Shown piece by piece: positions 1-8,416 of a stretch of DNA of 64,000 bases (within the stretch, counting starts at the first letter, position 1; each line of letters starts with the position of its first letter). The notes under the pieces are model-generated. The model saw only the letters and a program-made list of their open reading frames with translations. It was not told the origin of the DNA and made no database searches. Position numbers and translations under genes: made by a program. Origin of the DNA: Rhodospirillaceae bacterium (GTDB taxonomy: Bacteria; Pseudomonadota; Alphaproteobacteria; Dongiales; Dongiaceae); the NCBI GenBank assembly GCA_016712715.1, contig JADJQM010000002.1:496001-560000 (forward strand), read 5' to 3'.

Positions 1-1
1 G

Positions 2-259
2 CTGATCGTGCCCGGATTCGTCAGCGACCTCCTTGCCCTCATCCTGGTGCTGCCGGTGACGCGCAACTTCCTGCTGCGCCATGCCGCAAGCCATTTCGAG
101 ACGCGCATCTATCGCAGTGGCGGCGCTCATGGCAGCACCCGGACCAGTCATACCGTTATCGAGGGCGAATTCGAGATCATCGAACCGGAGGATGCGACCT
201 CTTCTCCGCCCAGGGACAAAACAACGCGCCATCTTGAAAGACCCGAAGACGCATCATGA
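2..259 (+). CDS. fxsA: FxsA family membrane protein, C-terminal part
   Basis: Partial gene cut by the left edge; the reading frame is open from base 2. The visible residues begin LIVPGFVSDLLALILVLPVTR, which matches the last membrane segment of FxsA proteins (glycine-proline turn followed by a leucine-rich helix), followed by a hydrophilic tail with an IEGEFEIIEP segment typical of the alphaproteobacterial family. FxsA is a small cytoplasmic-membrane protein known in E. coli for suppressing F-plasmid exclusion of phage T7; its cellular role is unclear. The stop overlaps the next start by 4 nt (ATGA), so the two genes are probably co-transcribed. Confidence 0.8.
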   Translation: MIVPGFVSDLLALILVLPVTRNFLLRHAASHFETRIYRSGGAHGSTRTSHTVIEGEFEIIEPEDATSSPPRDKTTRHLERPEDAS

Positions 260-813
260 TCCTCATCCGCCACGGCCAATCCGAGTTCAATGCGCATCAC
301 GACCGCACCGGGCGCGACCCCGGCATTCCCGACCCCAGATTGACCGAGCTTGGCCGCCGGCAGGTCGCTGCATCGGCCGAAGCGCTCAAGCGCCACAGCC
401 ATCCGATCCGCCGCCTCCTCGCCAGCCCCTACACGCGCGCCATTGAAACGGCGGAGATCGTCGCCCGCGTGCTCGACCTGCCCATTGAAATCGAACACAG
501 CGTACACGAGCATGCCCATTACCATTGCGACATCGGGACACCACGCAGCCGGCTCGCCGAACGCTGGCCGGCGCTCTCCTTCGACCATATCGAGGAAACC
601 TGGTGGCCCAATCTCGACGAGACCCGCGACCAGGTCGAACAGCGCTGCCAGGCTTTCCACCGCCGTGCCGCAGCGTTGGCCGATTGGCAGCATGTCGCCG
701 TGGTCAGCCATTGGGGCTTCATCCTGCAACTGACCGGCCATTCCGCCGCCAATGCCGAACTGGTGCCGTTCGATCCGACAAGGGAGCGGCGGGTGAAGTT
801 GGGCGTGAAATAG
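256..813 (+). CDS. Histidine phosphatase family protein (phosphoglycerate-mutase-like)
   Basis: 185 residues. The N-terminus MILIRHGQSEFNAH carries the RHG catalytic signature (R5-H6-G7), where His6 would be the phosphorylated residue; a second family His lies in VVSHWGF near residue 154. The core LTELGRRQ and SPYTRAIETAEI segments are typical of the branch that includes SixA and broad-specificity phosphatases. The substrate cannot be told from sequence; the length is too short for a glycolytic mutase, so a phosphatase is more likely. The start overlaps the fxsA stop by 4 nt. Confidence 0.85.
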   Translation: MILIRHGQSEFNAHHDRTGRDPGIPDPRLTELGRRQVAASAEALKRHSHPIRRLLASPYTRAIETAEIVARVLDLPIEIEHSVHEHAHYHCDIGTPRSRLAERWPALSFDHIEETWWPNLDETRDQVEQRCQAFHRRAAALADWQHVAVVSHWGFILQLTGHSAANAELVPFDPTRERRVKLGVK

Positions 814-824
814 TTCTTCGCAAC

Positions 825-964
825 ACCCCCTCACCCCAACCCCTCTCCCGCGAGTGGAGAGGGGCTTTTGCCACGCGCTTACACCAGAATCAGTCGACCA
901 GATTGGGTATTGCCGGCAGATCTCATTCCCTCTCCCCTCGCGGGAGAGGGTCAGGGTGAGGGGG
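825..964. repeat. REP-like palindromic element pair (family A, copy 1)
   Basis: Two inverted palindromic modules face each other between the phosphatase and the GNAT gene. The left one begins CCCCCTCACCCCAACCC and holds CTCTCCCGCGAGTGGAGAG; the right one holds CCCTCTCCCCTCGCGGGAG and ends with the complementary GGGTCAGGGTGAGGGGG. Similar pairs recur at six other intergenic sites in this window, so this is a dispersed intergenic repeat and not a gene-specific terminator. Confidence 0.85.
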
Positions 965-1003
965 CCGTGCCAGCAAGCTCGTTGCCAATGGGAAACCCGG
1001 ACC

Positions 1004-1510
1004 ATGACTCTCCCCATCCTCACCACACCGCGCCTAACACTCCGACCGCTCGCGATGAGCGATGCGCCGGCGCTGCATCAATGGCTCTCCGATCCGCAGG
1101 TCATGCGTTATTGGTCAACCTTGCCGCATACCGAGATCGCGCAAACCGAAGCCTGGGTGCAAAGCAGCCTCGACGCCATGGCCAAGGGGGAGGCGCAGGA
1201 TTTCGCGGTGCTGCACGACGGCCGCGTCATCGGCCGCGTTGCGTTCTGGCAGGGCGACGAGATCGGTTTCCTGTTCGACCCCAAGGCCTGGGGCAAGGGT
1301 TTTGCCAGCGAAGCCCTGCGCGCCATCGCCGCTTATGGATTCGAGGTTCTCGGCTTTGACGAAATCCGCGCCGATGTCGATCCCGACAACGCCGCCAGCC
1401 TGCGGGTCCTGGAGCGCGTCGGATTCAAACGTACCGGCTTTGCGGAAAAGACCTTCGAGATTGGCGGCAAGTGGTTCGACAGCGTGTATCTGAGCCTGAA
1501 GCGGCCCTAG
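1004..1510 (+). CDS. GNAT family N-acetyltransferase (RimJ/RimL type)
   Basis: 168 residues. The N-terminus ILTTPRLTLRPLAMSDAPAL and the later GFLFDPKAWGKGFASEAL and PDNAASLRVLERVGFKR segments are the standard layout of the RimJ/RimL-like acetyltransferases; the GKGFA stretch is the acetyl-CoA pyrophosphate loop and the DNAASLRVLE stretch is motif B. An upstream ATG at 854 lies in the REP-like repeat and would add 50 unrelated residues, so the ATG at 1004 is chosen. The acceptor is unknown. The gene converges on the SDR gene, overlapping it by 4 nt. Confidence 0.85.
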   Translation: MTLPILTTPRLTLRPLAMSDAPALHQWLSDPQVMRYWSTLPHTEIAQTEAWVQSSLDAMAKGEAQDFAVLHDGRVIGRVAFWQGDEIGFLFDPKAWGKGFASEALRAIAAYGFEVLGFDEIRADVDPDNAASLRVLERVGFKRTGFAEKTFEIGGKWFDSVYLSLKRP

Positions 1511-2199
1511 AAATTCTCCGACCAGGGCCGCAGATCGACCTCATGGCTCCAGGCGTTGCGCGGCTGTTTGTGGATGCTGAGATAGGTTTCGGCGATGGCC
1601 TGCGGCGAGAGCCATTTATCCTCATCCGTGGGATCGCGTCCCGAGCGCATGCCGGCGATGCCGCCATCGATGATGAAATGGGCGACATGGATGCCCTTGG
1701 GGCCGAGTTCGCGCGCCATGCTTTGGGCGAGGCCACGCAGGGCGAACTTGCCCATGGCGAAGGGGGCCGATTGCGCAAAGCCCTTGGTGCTGGCCGAGGC
1801 GCCGGTGAAGAAGATCGACCCCTTGCCGGCACCCTCCATCACCCGGGCAGCCCCCTGCCCCACCAGGAAGCCGGCCAGCGCGTTGTTGCGGAGCGCCGCC
1901 TCGGCGTCGATCGGGTCGATTTCGGCGATGGGTGCCCGCGGCGCGCGGTAGCCGACATTGAACACCACCAGTTCTGGGACACCGAAATCCCGCTCGGTCA
2001 CCGAGAACAGGCGCGACACGGCCGCCGCCTCGCTGGCATCACAAGCCATGGCGCGAGCGCCCATTTCGGCCACCAGGGGGGCCAGTTTGGCGATATCGCG
2101 GGCCACCAGGACCAGTTTCAAGCCGTCGGCGGCGCAGGCGCGCGCCAAAGCCGCCGAAAGACCGCTGCCGGCCCCAACAATGATCGCATATCGGCTCAT
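1507..2199 (-). CDS. SDR family oxidoreductase with Phe in the catalytic Tyr position
   Basis: 230 residues with an N-terminal Rossmann nucleotide-binding motif (VGAGSGLS, residues 8-15). In classical short-chain dehydrogenases the active site is YxxxK; here the aligned segment is SAPFAMGKFALRGLAQ, so Phe147 stands where Tyr is expected while Lys151 is kept. The following QSMARELGPKGIHVAH is a strong SDR signature. The replacement suggests a protein that binds a dinucleotide but has altered or no dehydrogenase activity. It has no operon partner on its strand. Confidence 0.8.
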   Translation of the reverse strand: MSRYAIIVGAGSGLSAALARACAADGLKLVLVARDIAKLAPLVAEMGARAMACDASEAAAVSRLFSVTERDFGVPELVVFNVGYRAPRAPIAEIDPIDAEAALRNNALAGFLVGQGAARVMEGAGKGSIFFTGASASTKGFAQSAPFAMGKFALRGLAQSMARELGPKGIHVAHFIIDGGIAGMRSGRDPTDEDKWLSPQAIAETYLSIHKQPRNAWSHEVDLRPWSENF

Positions 2200-2363
2200 C
2201 CGGCTGATTTTCCTTTTGTCGCAGGGGGGCCAGATTGCCCAGCCTGTGACCCCGCGGTCAACCCAATGGTCGCTTGCGCGATCCGCTTCCAGGTTGCACC
2301 AAGGCCCCAGGGATGGTAGCGGAACGCCAACCCGCGCAAAGACCTACCCCAAGGAGCGTTTCC

Positions 2364-2891
2364 ATGACCGACCAGAACCCAGCACCCGCCAATGCCGCCG
2401 GCCAGGACCAGGCCGATACCGGCCCGGCGCTGGTTGTTATGCATCAGTTTCTGAAGGACTTTTCCTTCGAAAACCCGCTGGGCCACGAAACGCCGACCGC
2501 GCTCAAGGAAGCCCCCACCGGCATCATCCGGGTCGATGTGCGCGTGAAGCCGCTGACGCCCCCGGATATCGAGGTCGTCCTGTTCATGTCGGTCGATGCC
2601 AAGATCGGCGACAAATCGGTCTATCTGGTGGAAAGCGAATATGCTGGCCTCTTCCGCCTCGGCCGCGTGCCGCAGGAGCATGTCCTGCCGCTGGTCATGA
2701 TCGAGGCCCCGCGCCTCCTCTTCCCCTTCGCCCGCCAGATCATCGCCAATGCGGTCGCAGCCGGCGGCTTCCCGCCGCTCCTCATCAACCCGGTCGATTT
2801 CGTCGCCATGTACCGCGAGAAGCGCGAAGAAATGCTGAAGCAGGCCGAGGCGCAAAAAGCCGCAGCACCCGGTACCGCGGCCGTCAACTGA
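2364..2891 (+). CDS. secB: Protein-export chaperone SecB
   Basis: 175 residues. SecB holds precursor proteins unfolded in the cytoplasm and hands them to SecA for Sec translocation. Family signatures are FLKDFSFENP near the start, an acidic and hydrophobic beta-sheet core (VYLVESEYAGLFRL), the proline-rich APRLLFPFARQIIA helix and GGFPPLLINPVDF. The ATG at 2364 is preceded by AAGGAG (2351-2356) at 7-nt spacing; the longer frame upstream lacks homology. The C-terminus is Ala/Lys-rich, as is common in alphaproteobacterial SecB. It is followed after 20 nt by the Smr-domain gene. Confidence 0.95.
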   Translation: MTDQNPAPANAAGQDQADTGPALVVMHQFLKDFSFENPLGHETPTALKEAPTGIIRVDVRVKPLTPPDIEVVLFMSVDAKIGDKSVYLVESEYAGLFRLGRVPQEHVLPLVMIEAPRLLFPFARQIIANAVAAGGFPPLLINPVDFVAMYREKREEMLKQAEAQKAAAPGTAAVN

Positions 2892-2911
2892 TCCCGATCC
2901 GCTAACAGACC

Positions 2912-3529
2912 GTGGCCGGCAAGCGGCGCCTCACTGAGCAGGAGCTTGCCCTCTGGCAGGCTGTTGCCAGTACCGTGGCGCCGCTCAAACGCAAGCGCCG
3001 CAAGAAAGACGGCAGCGCCAAGCCGAAACCTGGCGCTGCCGTCGTGCTCCCCAAAGTGCCGGAGAAAACACCGGTAAAAGCCGCACCGCCGGCCAAAGCC
3101 GCTAAGGCGCCGCCACCCAAGCCCGCAGCCGTCAAGCCCGCGCCGCTGCCGCCCTTGCTGACGCCGTCACCCATTCCAGGTGCCATGCCCGGCATCGACA
3201 AGCGCCAGGGCGAGCGCTTCCGCCGCGGGCAAATGCCGATCGAGGGCAAGATCGACCTCCACGGCCGCACGCAGAACGAAGCGCATGACGCCCTCCTCCA
3301 TTTCATCGAACGCGCCCACAAGGCCGGCAAGCGCAAACTGCTGGTCATCACCGGCAAGGGCATGACCCAAGGAAACGCTAAGGTGGCGAAATCGGGCATT
3401 CTGAAATCGCTCGTCCCGCGCTGGCTCAACGAGCCCATCTTCCGCCGCCTGGTGCTGGCGATCTCGCAGGCAAGGCCAGAACATGGCGGCGAAGGTGCGC
3501 TCTATGTTTTGTTGAAGCGCATCAAATAG
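2912..3529 (+). CDS. Smr/MutS2-domain protein
   Basis: 205 residues, starting at GTG. The first 90 residues are a basic, Pro/Ala/Lys-rich low-complexity linker. The C-terminal half is an Smr domain: KIDLHGRTQNEAHDAL is the conserved LDxHG-type motif, followed by LLVITGKG and the C-terminal GALYVLLKRIK. Smr domains bind and can nick DNA or RNA, and stand-alone alphaproteobacterial versions are uncharacterised. In this lineage the protein is often encoded near secB, as here. Confidence 0.87.
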   Translation: MAGKRRLTEQELALWQAVASTVAPLKRKRRKKDGSAKPKPGAAVVLPKVPEKTPVKAAPPAKAAKAPPPKPAAVKPAPLPPLLTPSPIPGAMPGIDKRQGERFRRGQMPIEGKIDLHGRTQNEAHDALLHFIERAHKAGKRKLLVITGKGMTQGNAKVAKSGILKSLVPRWLNEPIFRRLVLAISQARPEHGGEGALYVLLKRIK

Positions 3530-3536
3530 CGCGCTT

Positions 3537-4328
3537 CTACTTCCACTTCTGCAGCGTGTTCTCGACCGCGGCGGTGACGAAGCGGCGGGGCAGCAGGCGC
3601 ATGGCGATGCTGGCCAGGTAATTGGTCGGTCCCACCACATGGACACGTTCCTGGCCGAGGGCACGCAGGCCTTCCTGTGCCACGCGTTCGGCGCTGTGCA
3701 TCGGCGCCGAGCCCAGCTTGCCGCTGGGCGGGTTTTCAACGCCGGCACGTTCGAAGAAGCGCGTCTCGGTGGCGCCGGGACAGAGCGCCAGAACGTCGAC
3801 CGGTTCTTGTGCCAGCTCCTCGGCCAGCGCCTCGGTATAGTTCAGCAGGAAGGTCTTGCTGGCGGCATAGGTGGCAAAGAGCGGCATCGGCGCGAAGGCC
3901 GCCGTGCTGGCGACGTTGATGATGCCGGCGCGGCTCCCGCTTTCATGGGCATGGCGCAGCATCATGGGCAAGAGGCCGCGCGTAATCTCGACAGGGGCGG
4001 CGACATTGACCTGCACCATCTCCATCTCGCGGAGTTCCGAATTGTCGATGACGCGGCCCAGCTGGCCGATGCCGGCATTGTTGATGACGAGGTCCACCCT
4101 GGCCGTTTCGGCAGCACCGATCACGGCATAGCGGCCTTCCGGATCGGTGAGGTCGGCCACGACTGTCCGTACCTGGCGGCCATGGAGACCGAGTTCCTGC
4201 GCCAGCGCATTCAAGCGGTCGCGGTCCCGGCCGGTGAGCAGCAAGGCGGTATTGCGCGGCAGCGCGCGGGCGAATGCGGTGCCGATGCCCGAGGAGGCGC
4301 CCGTGATAAGCGCGGATTGATAGGTCAT
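3537..4328 (-). CDS. SDR family NAD(P)-dependent oxidoreductase
   Basis: 263 residues. It has the nucleotide-binding TGASSGIG motif (residues 9-16), the NNAG motif (83-86), and an intact catalytic YAASK (Tyr154 to Lys158), so it should be an active classical SDR, unlike the Phe-substituted paralogue at 1507-2199. The tail LASIAMRLLPRRFVTAAVENTL resembles the C-terminal membrane-associating helix of the DltE/YqjQ-type group. The substrate is not predictable. It lies 39 nt downstream of the LysR gene on the same strand. Confidence 0.85.
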   Translation of the reverse strand: MTYQSALITGASSGIGTAFARALPRNTALLLTGRDRDRLNALAQELGLHGRQVRTVVADLTDPEGRYAVIGAAETARVDLVINNAGIGQLGRVIDNSELREMEMVQVNVAAPVEITRGLLPMMLRHAHESGSRAGIINVASTAAFAPMPLFATYAASKTFLLNYTEALAEELAQEPVDVLALCPGATETRFFERAGVENPPSGKLGSAPMHSAERVAQEGLRALGQERVHVVGPTNYLASIAMRLLPRRFVTAAVENTLQKWK

Positions 4329-4367
4329 GAAAACGTCTCTCTGCCGCCCCGATCGGGCAATCGGAGC

Positions 4368-5285
4368 CTAGGCTGAAAACGAGCCCCCGCCAACCCTGGG
4401 CGGCGGATAGAGCAGCATCTCGAGCAGGCGCCGACCGGCCGGTTCCTCGAGCCAGCCCGGCCGGCTGACCAGATGATAGCCCCGCGTCGAGACCAGGGGC
4501 GCCGCGCGCAGGGCGACGAGCACCCCGCTCGCCAGCAGATCGTCGATGACGCCAAGCCAGCCCAGCGCCACGCCACTGCCCTGCAGCGCCTGATAGATGG
4601 CGATGCCGTGATTGGTGACAACAAGGCTGCGGTCGATCGCCTGCGCCTTGGGCGCGAATTGCGCTTGCCAATCTGACCAGGCGAACCAGCGCCGTTCCTG
4701 ATCCTCGAGATGAATGAGGGGACCGCGCTTCAGCAGTTCCGCGGCACTCACCTGTTTCAGTGTGCGCGCCAGGGAAGGTGCCGCCACCGGCACGACGCGT
4801 TCGGGCAGCAGCAGGCGGCTGTCGCAGCCGGGCCAGTCGCCGTCGCCGAACAGGATCGCGGCATCGACCTCCGCGAGATCGATATCGGCATCCCGTTCGG
4901 CGGTGATGACGCGGTAGGACGAGGCCGCCCCGGGCGCCTGATGCGCCGCCAGTCTCGGCAGGGCCCAAAAGGTGGCGATGCCCGGATAGGTGCCGATGGT
5001 CAGCATCTCGCGCGCGCCGCGGCGGCGGATCTTGTGGCTGGCGTCGGCAAGCCCGGTCAGGGCCAGGGCGACGCTGCGGTAATAATCGTCGCCGATCGCG
5101 GTCGGCCTGGTCATCGGGCCGCGCTTGTCGAACAGGGCGACGCCGAGATCCGCTTCCAGCGTCTTGATCTGGTGGCTGATGGCCGGTTGGCCGACATTGA
5201 GTTCGCGCGCCGCCCGCGTGAAGCTGCCGGTCCGATAGCAGGCTTCAAAGGCACGGATCGCGCGCAAGGGTGGGAGATGGCGCAT
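4368..5285 (-). CDS. LysR family transcriptional regulator (GcvA-like)
   Basis: 305 residues. The N-terminal winged helix-turn-helix reads LRAIRAFEACYRTGSFTRAA followed by ELNVGQPAISHQIKTLE, the GcvA-like subgroup pattern. The C-terminal half is the periplasmic-binding-fold effector domain. The gene is divergent from the DmdA-like C1-transfer gene at 5386, which is the standard arrangement for a LysR regulator and its target. The intergenic region contains an ATC-N9-GAT LysR-type site. The effector is unknown. Confidence 0.88.
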   Translation of the reverse strand: MRHLPPLRAIRAFEACYRTGSFTRAARELNVGQPAISHQIKTLEADLGVALFDKRGPMTRPTAIGDDYYRSVALALTGLADASHKIRRRGAREMLTIGTYPGIATFWALPRLAAHQAPGAASSYRVITAERDADIDLAEVDAAILFGDGDWPGCDSRLLLPERVVPVAAPSLARTLKQVSAAELLKRGPLIHLEDQERRWFAWSDWQAQFAPKAQAIDRSLVVTNHGIAIYQALQGSGVALGWLGVIDDLLASGVLVALRAAPLVSTRGYHLVSRPGWLEEPAGRRLLEMLLYPPPRVGGGSFSA

Positions 5286-5290
5286 CTATC

Positions 5291-5305
5291 ATCGATAAAA
5301 TTGAT
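5291..5305. promoter_or_regulatory. Candidate LysR binding site (ATC-N9-GAT)
   Basis: The divergent LysR/DmdA-like intergenic region (5286-5385) is AT-rich against its GC-rich surroundings. It holds ATC at 5291-5293 and GAT at 5303-5305, separated by 9 nt, the nod-box-like core of LysR sites. An overlapping TGAT-N6-ATCA inverted repeat lies at 5302-5315. The site lies 6 nt upstream of the LysR start codon, which would suit autorepression. This is inferred from pattern and position. Confidence 0.4.
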
Positions 5306-5385
5306 AATTCGATCATTTTTAGGCTGATTTCCAAGGCCCGTCAAATCACCGATGATGTCGTAGATCGATCATTGCATTCTCCGAC

Positions 5386-6528
5386 ATGCCGACCGAGGTG
5401 CCGACCACCATGCTGCAACCCACCCAGCCGATCCTGGCCGTTTCGCGCCGGACGCGCGCAACGCCCTTCACGCCACGCGTCGAGGGCGCCGGGGTGCGCG
5501 GCTACACCGTCTACAATCACATGCTGCTGCCGACCGCCTTCCGCTCGCTGGAAGACGATTACTGGCATTTGAAGCGGCACGTTCAGGTCTGGGACGTCGG
5601 TTGCGAAAGGCAGGTGGAAATCACCGGGCCCGATGCCGCGCGCTTCGTGCAGATGCTGACGCCGCGCGACCTGTCCAAGGCTGTCATCGGCCAATGCCTC
5701 TATGCACCGCTGGTCGATGCCGAGGGAATGCTCGTCAACGATCCCGTCCTGCTGAAGCTCGCCGCCGACCGCTATTGGCTGTCGATCGCCGATTCCGATG
5801 TCCTGCTCTGGGCCAAGGGCCTTGCCCTGGGGTTCGGTCTCGATGTCCGTGTGTGCGAGCCGGATGTCTGGCCGCTCGCCGTGCAGGGGCCGCAGGGCGA
5901 AGAGCTTACGGCGCGCATTTTCGGCGAGAGCGTGCGCGAGATCGGCTTCTTTCGTTTCCGCCACTTGCCGTTCCAGGGTCATCCGCTTCTCGTCGCGCGG
6001 TCGGGCTGGAGCAAGCAGGGCGGTTTTGAAATCTATCTCGACCGCGCCGATCTCGGCCTTGCCTTGTGGGATGCATTGATGACAGCCGGCGCCGACCTTG
6101 ATGTCGGCCCCGGCTGTCCCAACCTCATCGAGCGCATCGAAGGCGGCTTGCTCTCCTACGGCAACGACATGACCATCGCCAATAACCCGCTGGAATGCGG
6201 GCTCGACAAATTCTGCCGGCTCGACGGCTCCGTCGATTGCCTGGGAACCAACGCCCTGCGGCGTATCGCCGCCCAAGGCGTCGCGCGCAGGATCGTGGGC
6301 TTGCGGATCGAGGCCGATTCGCTGCCTTCCTGCGTGGCGCCCTGGCCGGTGCTGGCCGATGGCAGATGCATCGGCACAGTCAGCTCGGCGGCCATGTCGC
6401 CAAGCTTCAAAAGCGGGCTTGCTTTCGCCATGGTCGAGCGCGGCTTCTGGGACGCAGGGCAGGCCGTGTGCGTCGTGACGCCGGCCGGCGAACGGGCCGC
6501 CGTGATCGCGGCCCTGCCTTTCGCCTAA
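5386..6528 (+). CDS. dmdA: DmdA-like aminomethyltransferase-family protein (DMSP demethylase-like)
   Basis: 380 residues of the glycine-cleavage T-protein fold, which transfers a one-carbon group to tetrahydrofolate. The sequence matches the dimethylsulfoniopropionate demethylase subgroup more than GcvT: SRRTRATPFTPRV near residue 20, GYTVYNHMLLPTAF, VWDVGCERQVEI, RSGWSKQGGFEIYL and NLIERIEGGLLSYGNDMT. True DmdA removes a methyl group from DMSP, but many terrestrial alphaproteobacteria encode close relatives of unproven substrate. A second ATG at 5410 is also plausible, having a GAGGTG about 10 nt upstream. The divergent LysR probably controls it. Confidence 0.7.
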   Translation: MPTEVPTTMLQPTQPILAVSRRTRATPFTPRVEGAGVRGYTVYNHMLLPTAFRSLEDDYWHLKRHVQVWDVGCERQVEITGPDAARFVQMLTPRDLSKAVIGQCLYAPLVDAEGMLVNDPVLLKLAADRYWLSIADSDVLLWAKGLALGFGLDVRVCEPDVWPLAVQGPQGEELTARIFGESVREIGFFRFRHLPFQGHPLLVARSGWSKQGGFEIYLDRADLGLALWDALMTAGADLDVGPGCPNLIERIEGGLLSYGNDMTIANNPLECGLDKFCRLDGSVDCLGTNALRRIAAQGVARRIVGLRIEADSLPSCVAPWPVLADGRCIGTVSSAAMSPSFKSGLAFAMVERGFWDAGQAVCVVTPAGERAAVIAALPFA

Positions 6529-6638
6529 ACGCCACCGGGCCGAAGGCAGATTTCCGCGTCCTGGGCAGTTGCATTAGGGTGGGAGCTATGGCACCCAGAC
6601 CCCAGATGTCCCAACACAAGCCCCGGGAAGATTGACCA

Positions 6639-7832
6639 ATGCCCCAGTTCCGTACCCTCGACGATCTGAAACCGGCCGGCAAGCGCGTGATCGTGCGCTG
6701 CGACCTCAACGTGCCGATGCTGGATGGCCAGGTGACCGACGCGATGCGCATCGAGCGCTCGGCCGCGACCTTGAAGGAACTGGCCGAGAAGGGTGCAAGG
6801 GTCATCATCGTCTCGCATTTCGGCCGCCCCAAGGGCAAACCGGCGCCGGAATTCTCGCTGCAGCCGCTGGTCGCGCCGTTATCGACAGCTTTGGGGAAGA
6901 AGGTTGCCTTCGCCGCCGATTGCATCGGCCCGAAGGCCAGGGATGCGGTCGCGGCCCTCAAGGATGGCGACGTGCTGCTGCTGGAAAACCTCCGCTTCCA
7001 TGCCGCCGAGGAAGCCAATGACAAGGCCTTCGCCAGCGAACTGGCGAGTTTGGGCGATATCTATGTGAATGACGCCTTCTCCTGCGCGCATCGCGCCCAT
7101 GCCTCGACCGAGGCGATCGCGCATCTGCTGCCCTCGGCAGCCGGACGGTTGATGCAGGAGGAGTTGGATCATCTCAGTGCCGCGCTTGAAAAGCCGCAGC
7201 GCCCGGTGATGGCGCTGGTCGGTGGTGCCAAGGTTTCGACCAAGCTCGAGCTGCTGGGCAATCTGGTCGGCAAGGTCGACCGGCTGGTGATCGGCGGCGG
7301 CATGGCCAACACCTTCCTGTTTGCGCAAGGGATCGAAATCGGCAAGTCATTGGCCGAACGCGACCTCGCCGACACGGCGCGCGCGATCCTGGAAAAGGCC
7401 AAGGCCGCCAATTGCACCATCGTGCTCCCCGTCGATGCCGTGGTGGCCGGCGAGTTCAAGGCGGGTGCCGCGAACAAGGTCGTCGACGTCAAATCCGTGC
7501 CGGCGGATCAGATGATCCTCGATGTGGGTCCGAAATCCGTGGCACTCATCAACCAGCATATGGACCAATCGAAGACCCTGGTGTGGAACGGCCCGCTCGG
7601 CGCTTTTGAAACGTCGCCCTTCGACCAGGGCACGGTCGCCGTTGCCAAACATGCGGCGCAACTGTCGAAGGCCAAGAAACTGCTCAGCGTCGCCGGTGGC
7701 GGCGATACGGTGGCGGCGCTGGCCCATGCCGGAGCGGAGGATGACTTCTCCTATATCTCCACCGCCGGCGGCGCCTTCCTCGAATGGCTCGAGGGCAAGG
7801 ACCTGCCCGGTGTGCTGGCGCTGAAGGCTTAG
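6639..7832 (+). CDS. pgk: Phosphoglycerate kinase
   Basis: 397 residues, the usual length. Pgk interconverts 1,3-bisphosphoglycerate plus ADP and 3-phosphoglycerate plus ATP in glycolysis. The N-terminal domain shows VIVRCDLNVPM (substrate-binding Arg and Asp), SHFGRPKG and LLENLRFH. The hinge and nucleotide domain show VGGAKVSTKLELL, IGGGMANTFL, WNGPLGAFE and VAGGGDTVAAL. No gap or tap gene adjoins it. The next gene starts 13 nt downstream. Confidence 0.97.
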   Translation: MPQFRTLDDLKPAGKRVIVRCDLNVPMLDGQVTDAMRIERSAATLKELAEKGARVIIVSHFGRPKGKPAPEFSLQPLVAPLSTALGKKVAFAADCIGPKARDAVAALKDGDVLLLENLRFHAAEEANDKAFASELASLGDIYVNDAFSCAHRAHASTEAIAHLLPSAAGRLMQEELDHLSAALEKPQRPVMALVGGAKVSTKLELLGNLVGKVDRLVIGGGMANTFLFAQGIEIGKSLAERDLADTARAILEKAKAANCTIVLPVDAVVAGEFKAGAANKVVDVKSVPADQMILDVGPKSVALINQHMDQSKTLVWNGPLGAFETSPFDQGTVAVAKHAAQLSKAKKLLSVAGGGDTVAALAHAGAEDDFSYISTAGGAFLEWLEGKDLPGVLALKA

Positions 7833-7845
7833 GGCAACAGCGATC

Positions 7846-8406
7846 ATGGCAAGAAAAATCCTTGCGGCCATACAGGTGGCCGTCCTCCTGTCCCTCTCCG
7901 CCTGCGTTACCAACATCGCGCCCACCGTGCAGCAGAACCCGCCGCCGGCACAGGCGCTCGACCAGTTTGCAAGCTTCGAACTCCTCCCCACGCAGGCCAG
8001 CGAGGCTGCCAAGGCCGAGAAGGACGCGCTGGCCAAGATTGACCAGCATCTCAGGGCAAAGCTGCCGCCACTTTTCACCACATGGCAGAAGGCGGCTGGC
8101 GCCAAGCTGACGATTGAACCCAATGTGCGGGAGCTGAAATTCGTCGGTGGTGGCGCGCGCTTCTTTGCCGGGGCGCTGGCCGGCAGCTCTGCGGTGGTGA
8201 TGACCTTGAAGCTTACCGATGCCACCACCGGCCGAGTGGTGGCTGAGCCTCAGTTTTTCCAGCGCGCGGCGGCGATGGGCGGCGCCTGGTCGATCGGCGC
8301 CACCGATAACGACATGCTGGAACGGATTGTCACGGTGGCGCAGGAATATCTGCTGCGCAATTATCACCAGGCCGTCGGCGGACCGACCGGGCTGGAAGAA
8401 GAATAG
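7846..8406 (+). CDS. Putative lipoprotein, DUF4410-like
   Basis: 186 residues. The N-terminus is a lipoprotein signal peptide: basic MARK, hydrophobic stretch, then the lipobox LSAC with Cys20. The mature part has a central GGGARFFAGALAGSSAVVM segment and TLKLTDATTGRVVAEPQF, which fit the DUF4410 family of envelope proteins of unknown function. It lies 13 nt after pgk and is followed by a small gene after 10 nt, so the three may share a transcript. Confidence 0.7.
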   Translation: MARKILAAIQVAVLLSLSACVTNIAPTVQQNPPPAQALDQFASFELLPTQASEAAKAEKDALAKIDQHLRAKLPPLFTTWQKAAGAKLTIEPNVRELKFVGGGARFFAGALAGSSAVVMTLKLTDATTGRVVAEPQFFQRAAAMGGAWSIGATDNDMLERIVTVAQEYLLRNYHQAVGGPTGLEEE

Positions 8407-8416
8407 GGAGAGGCCC

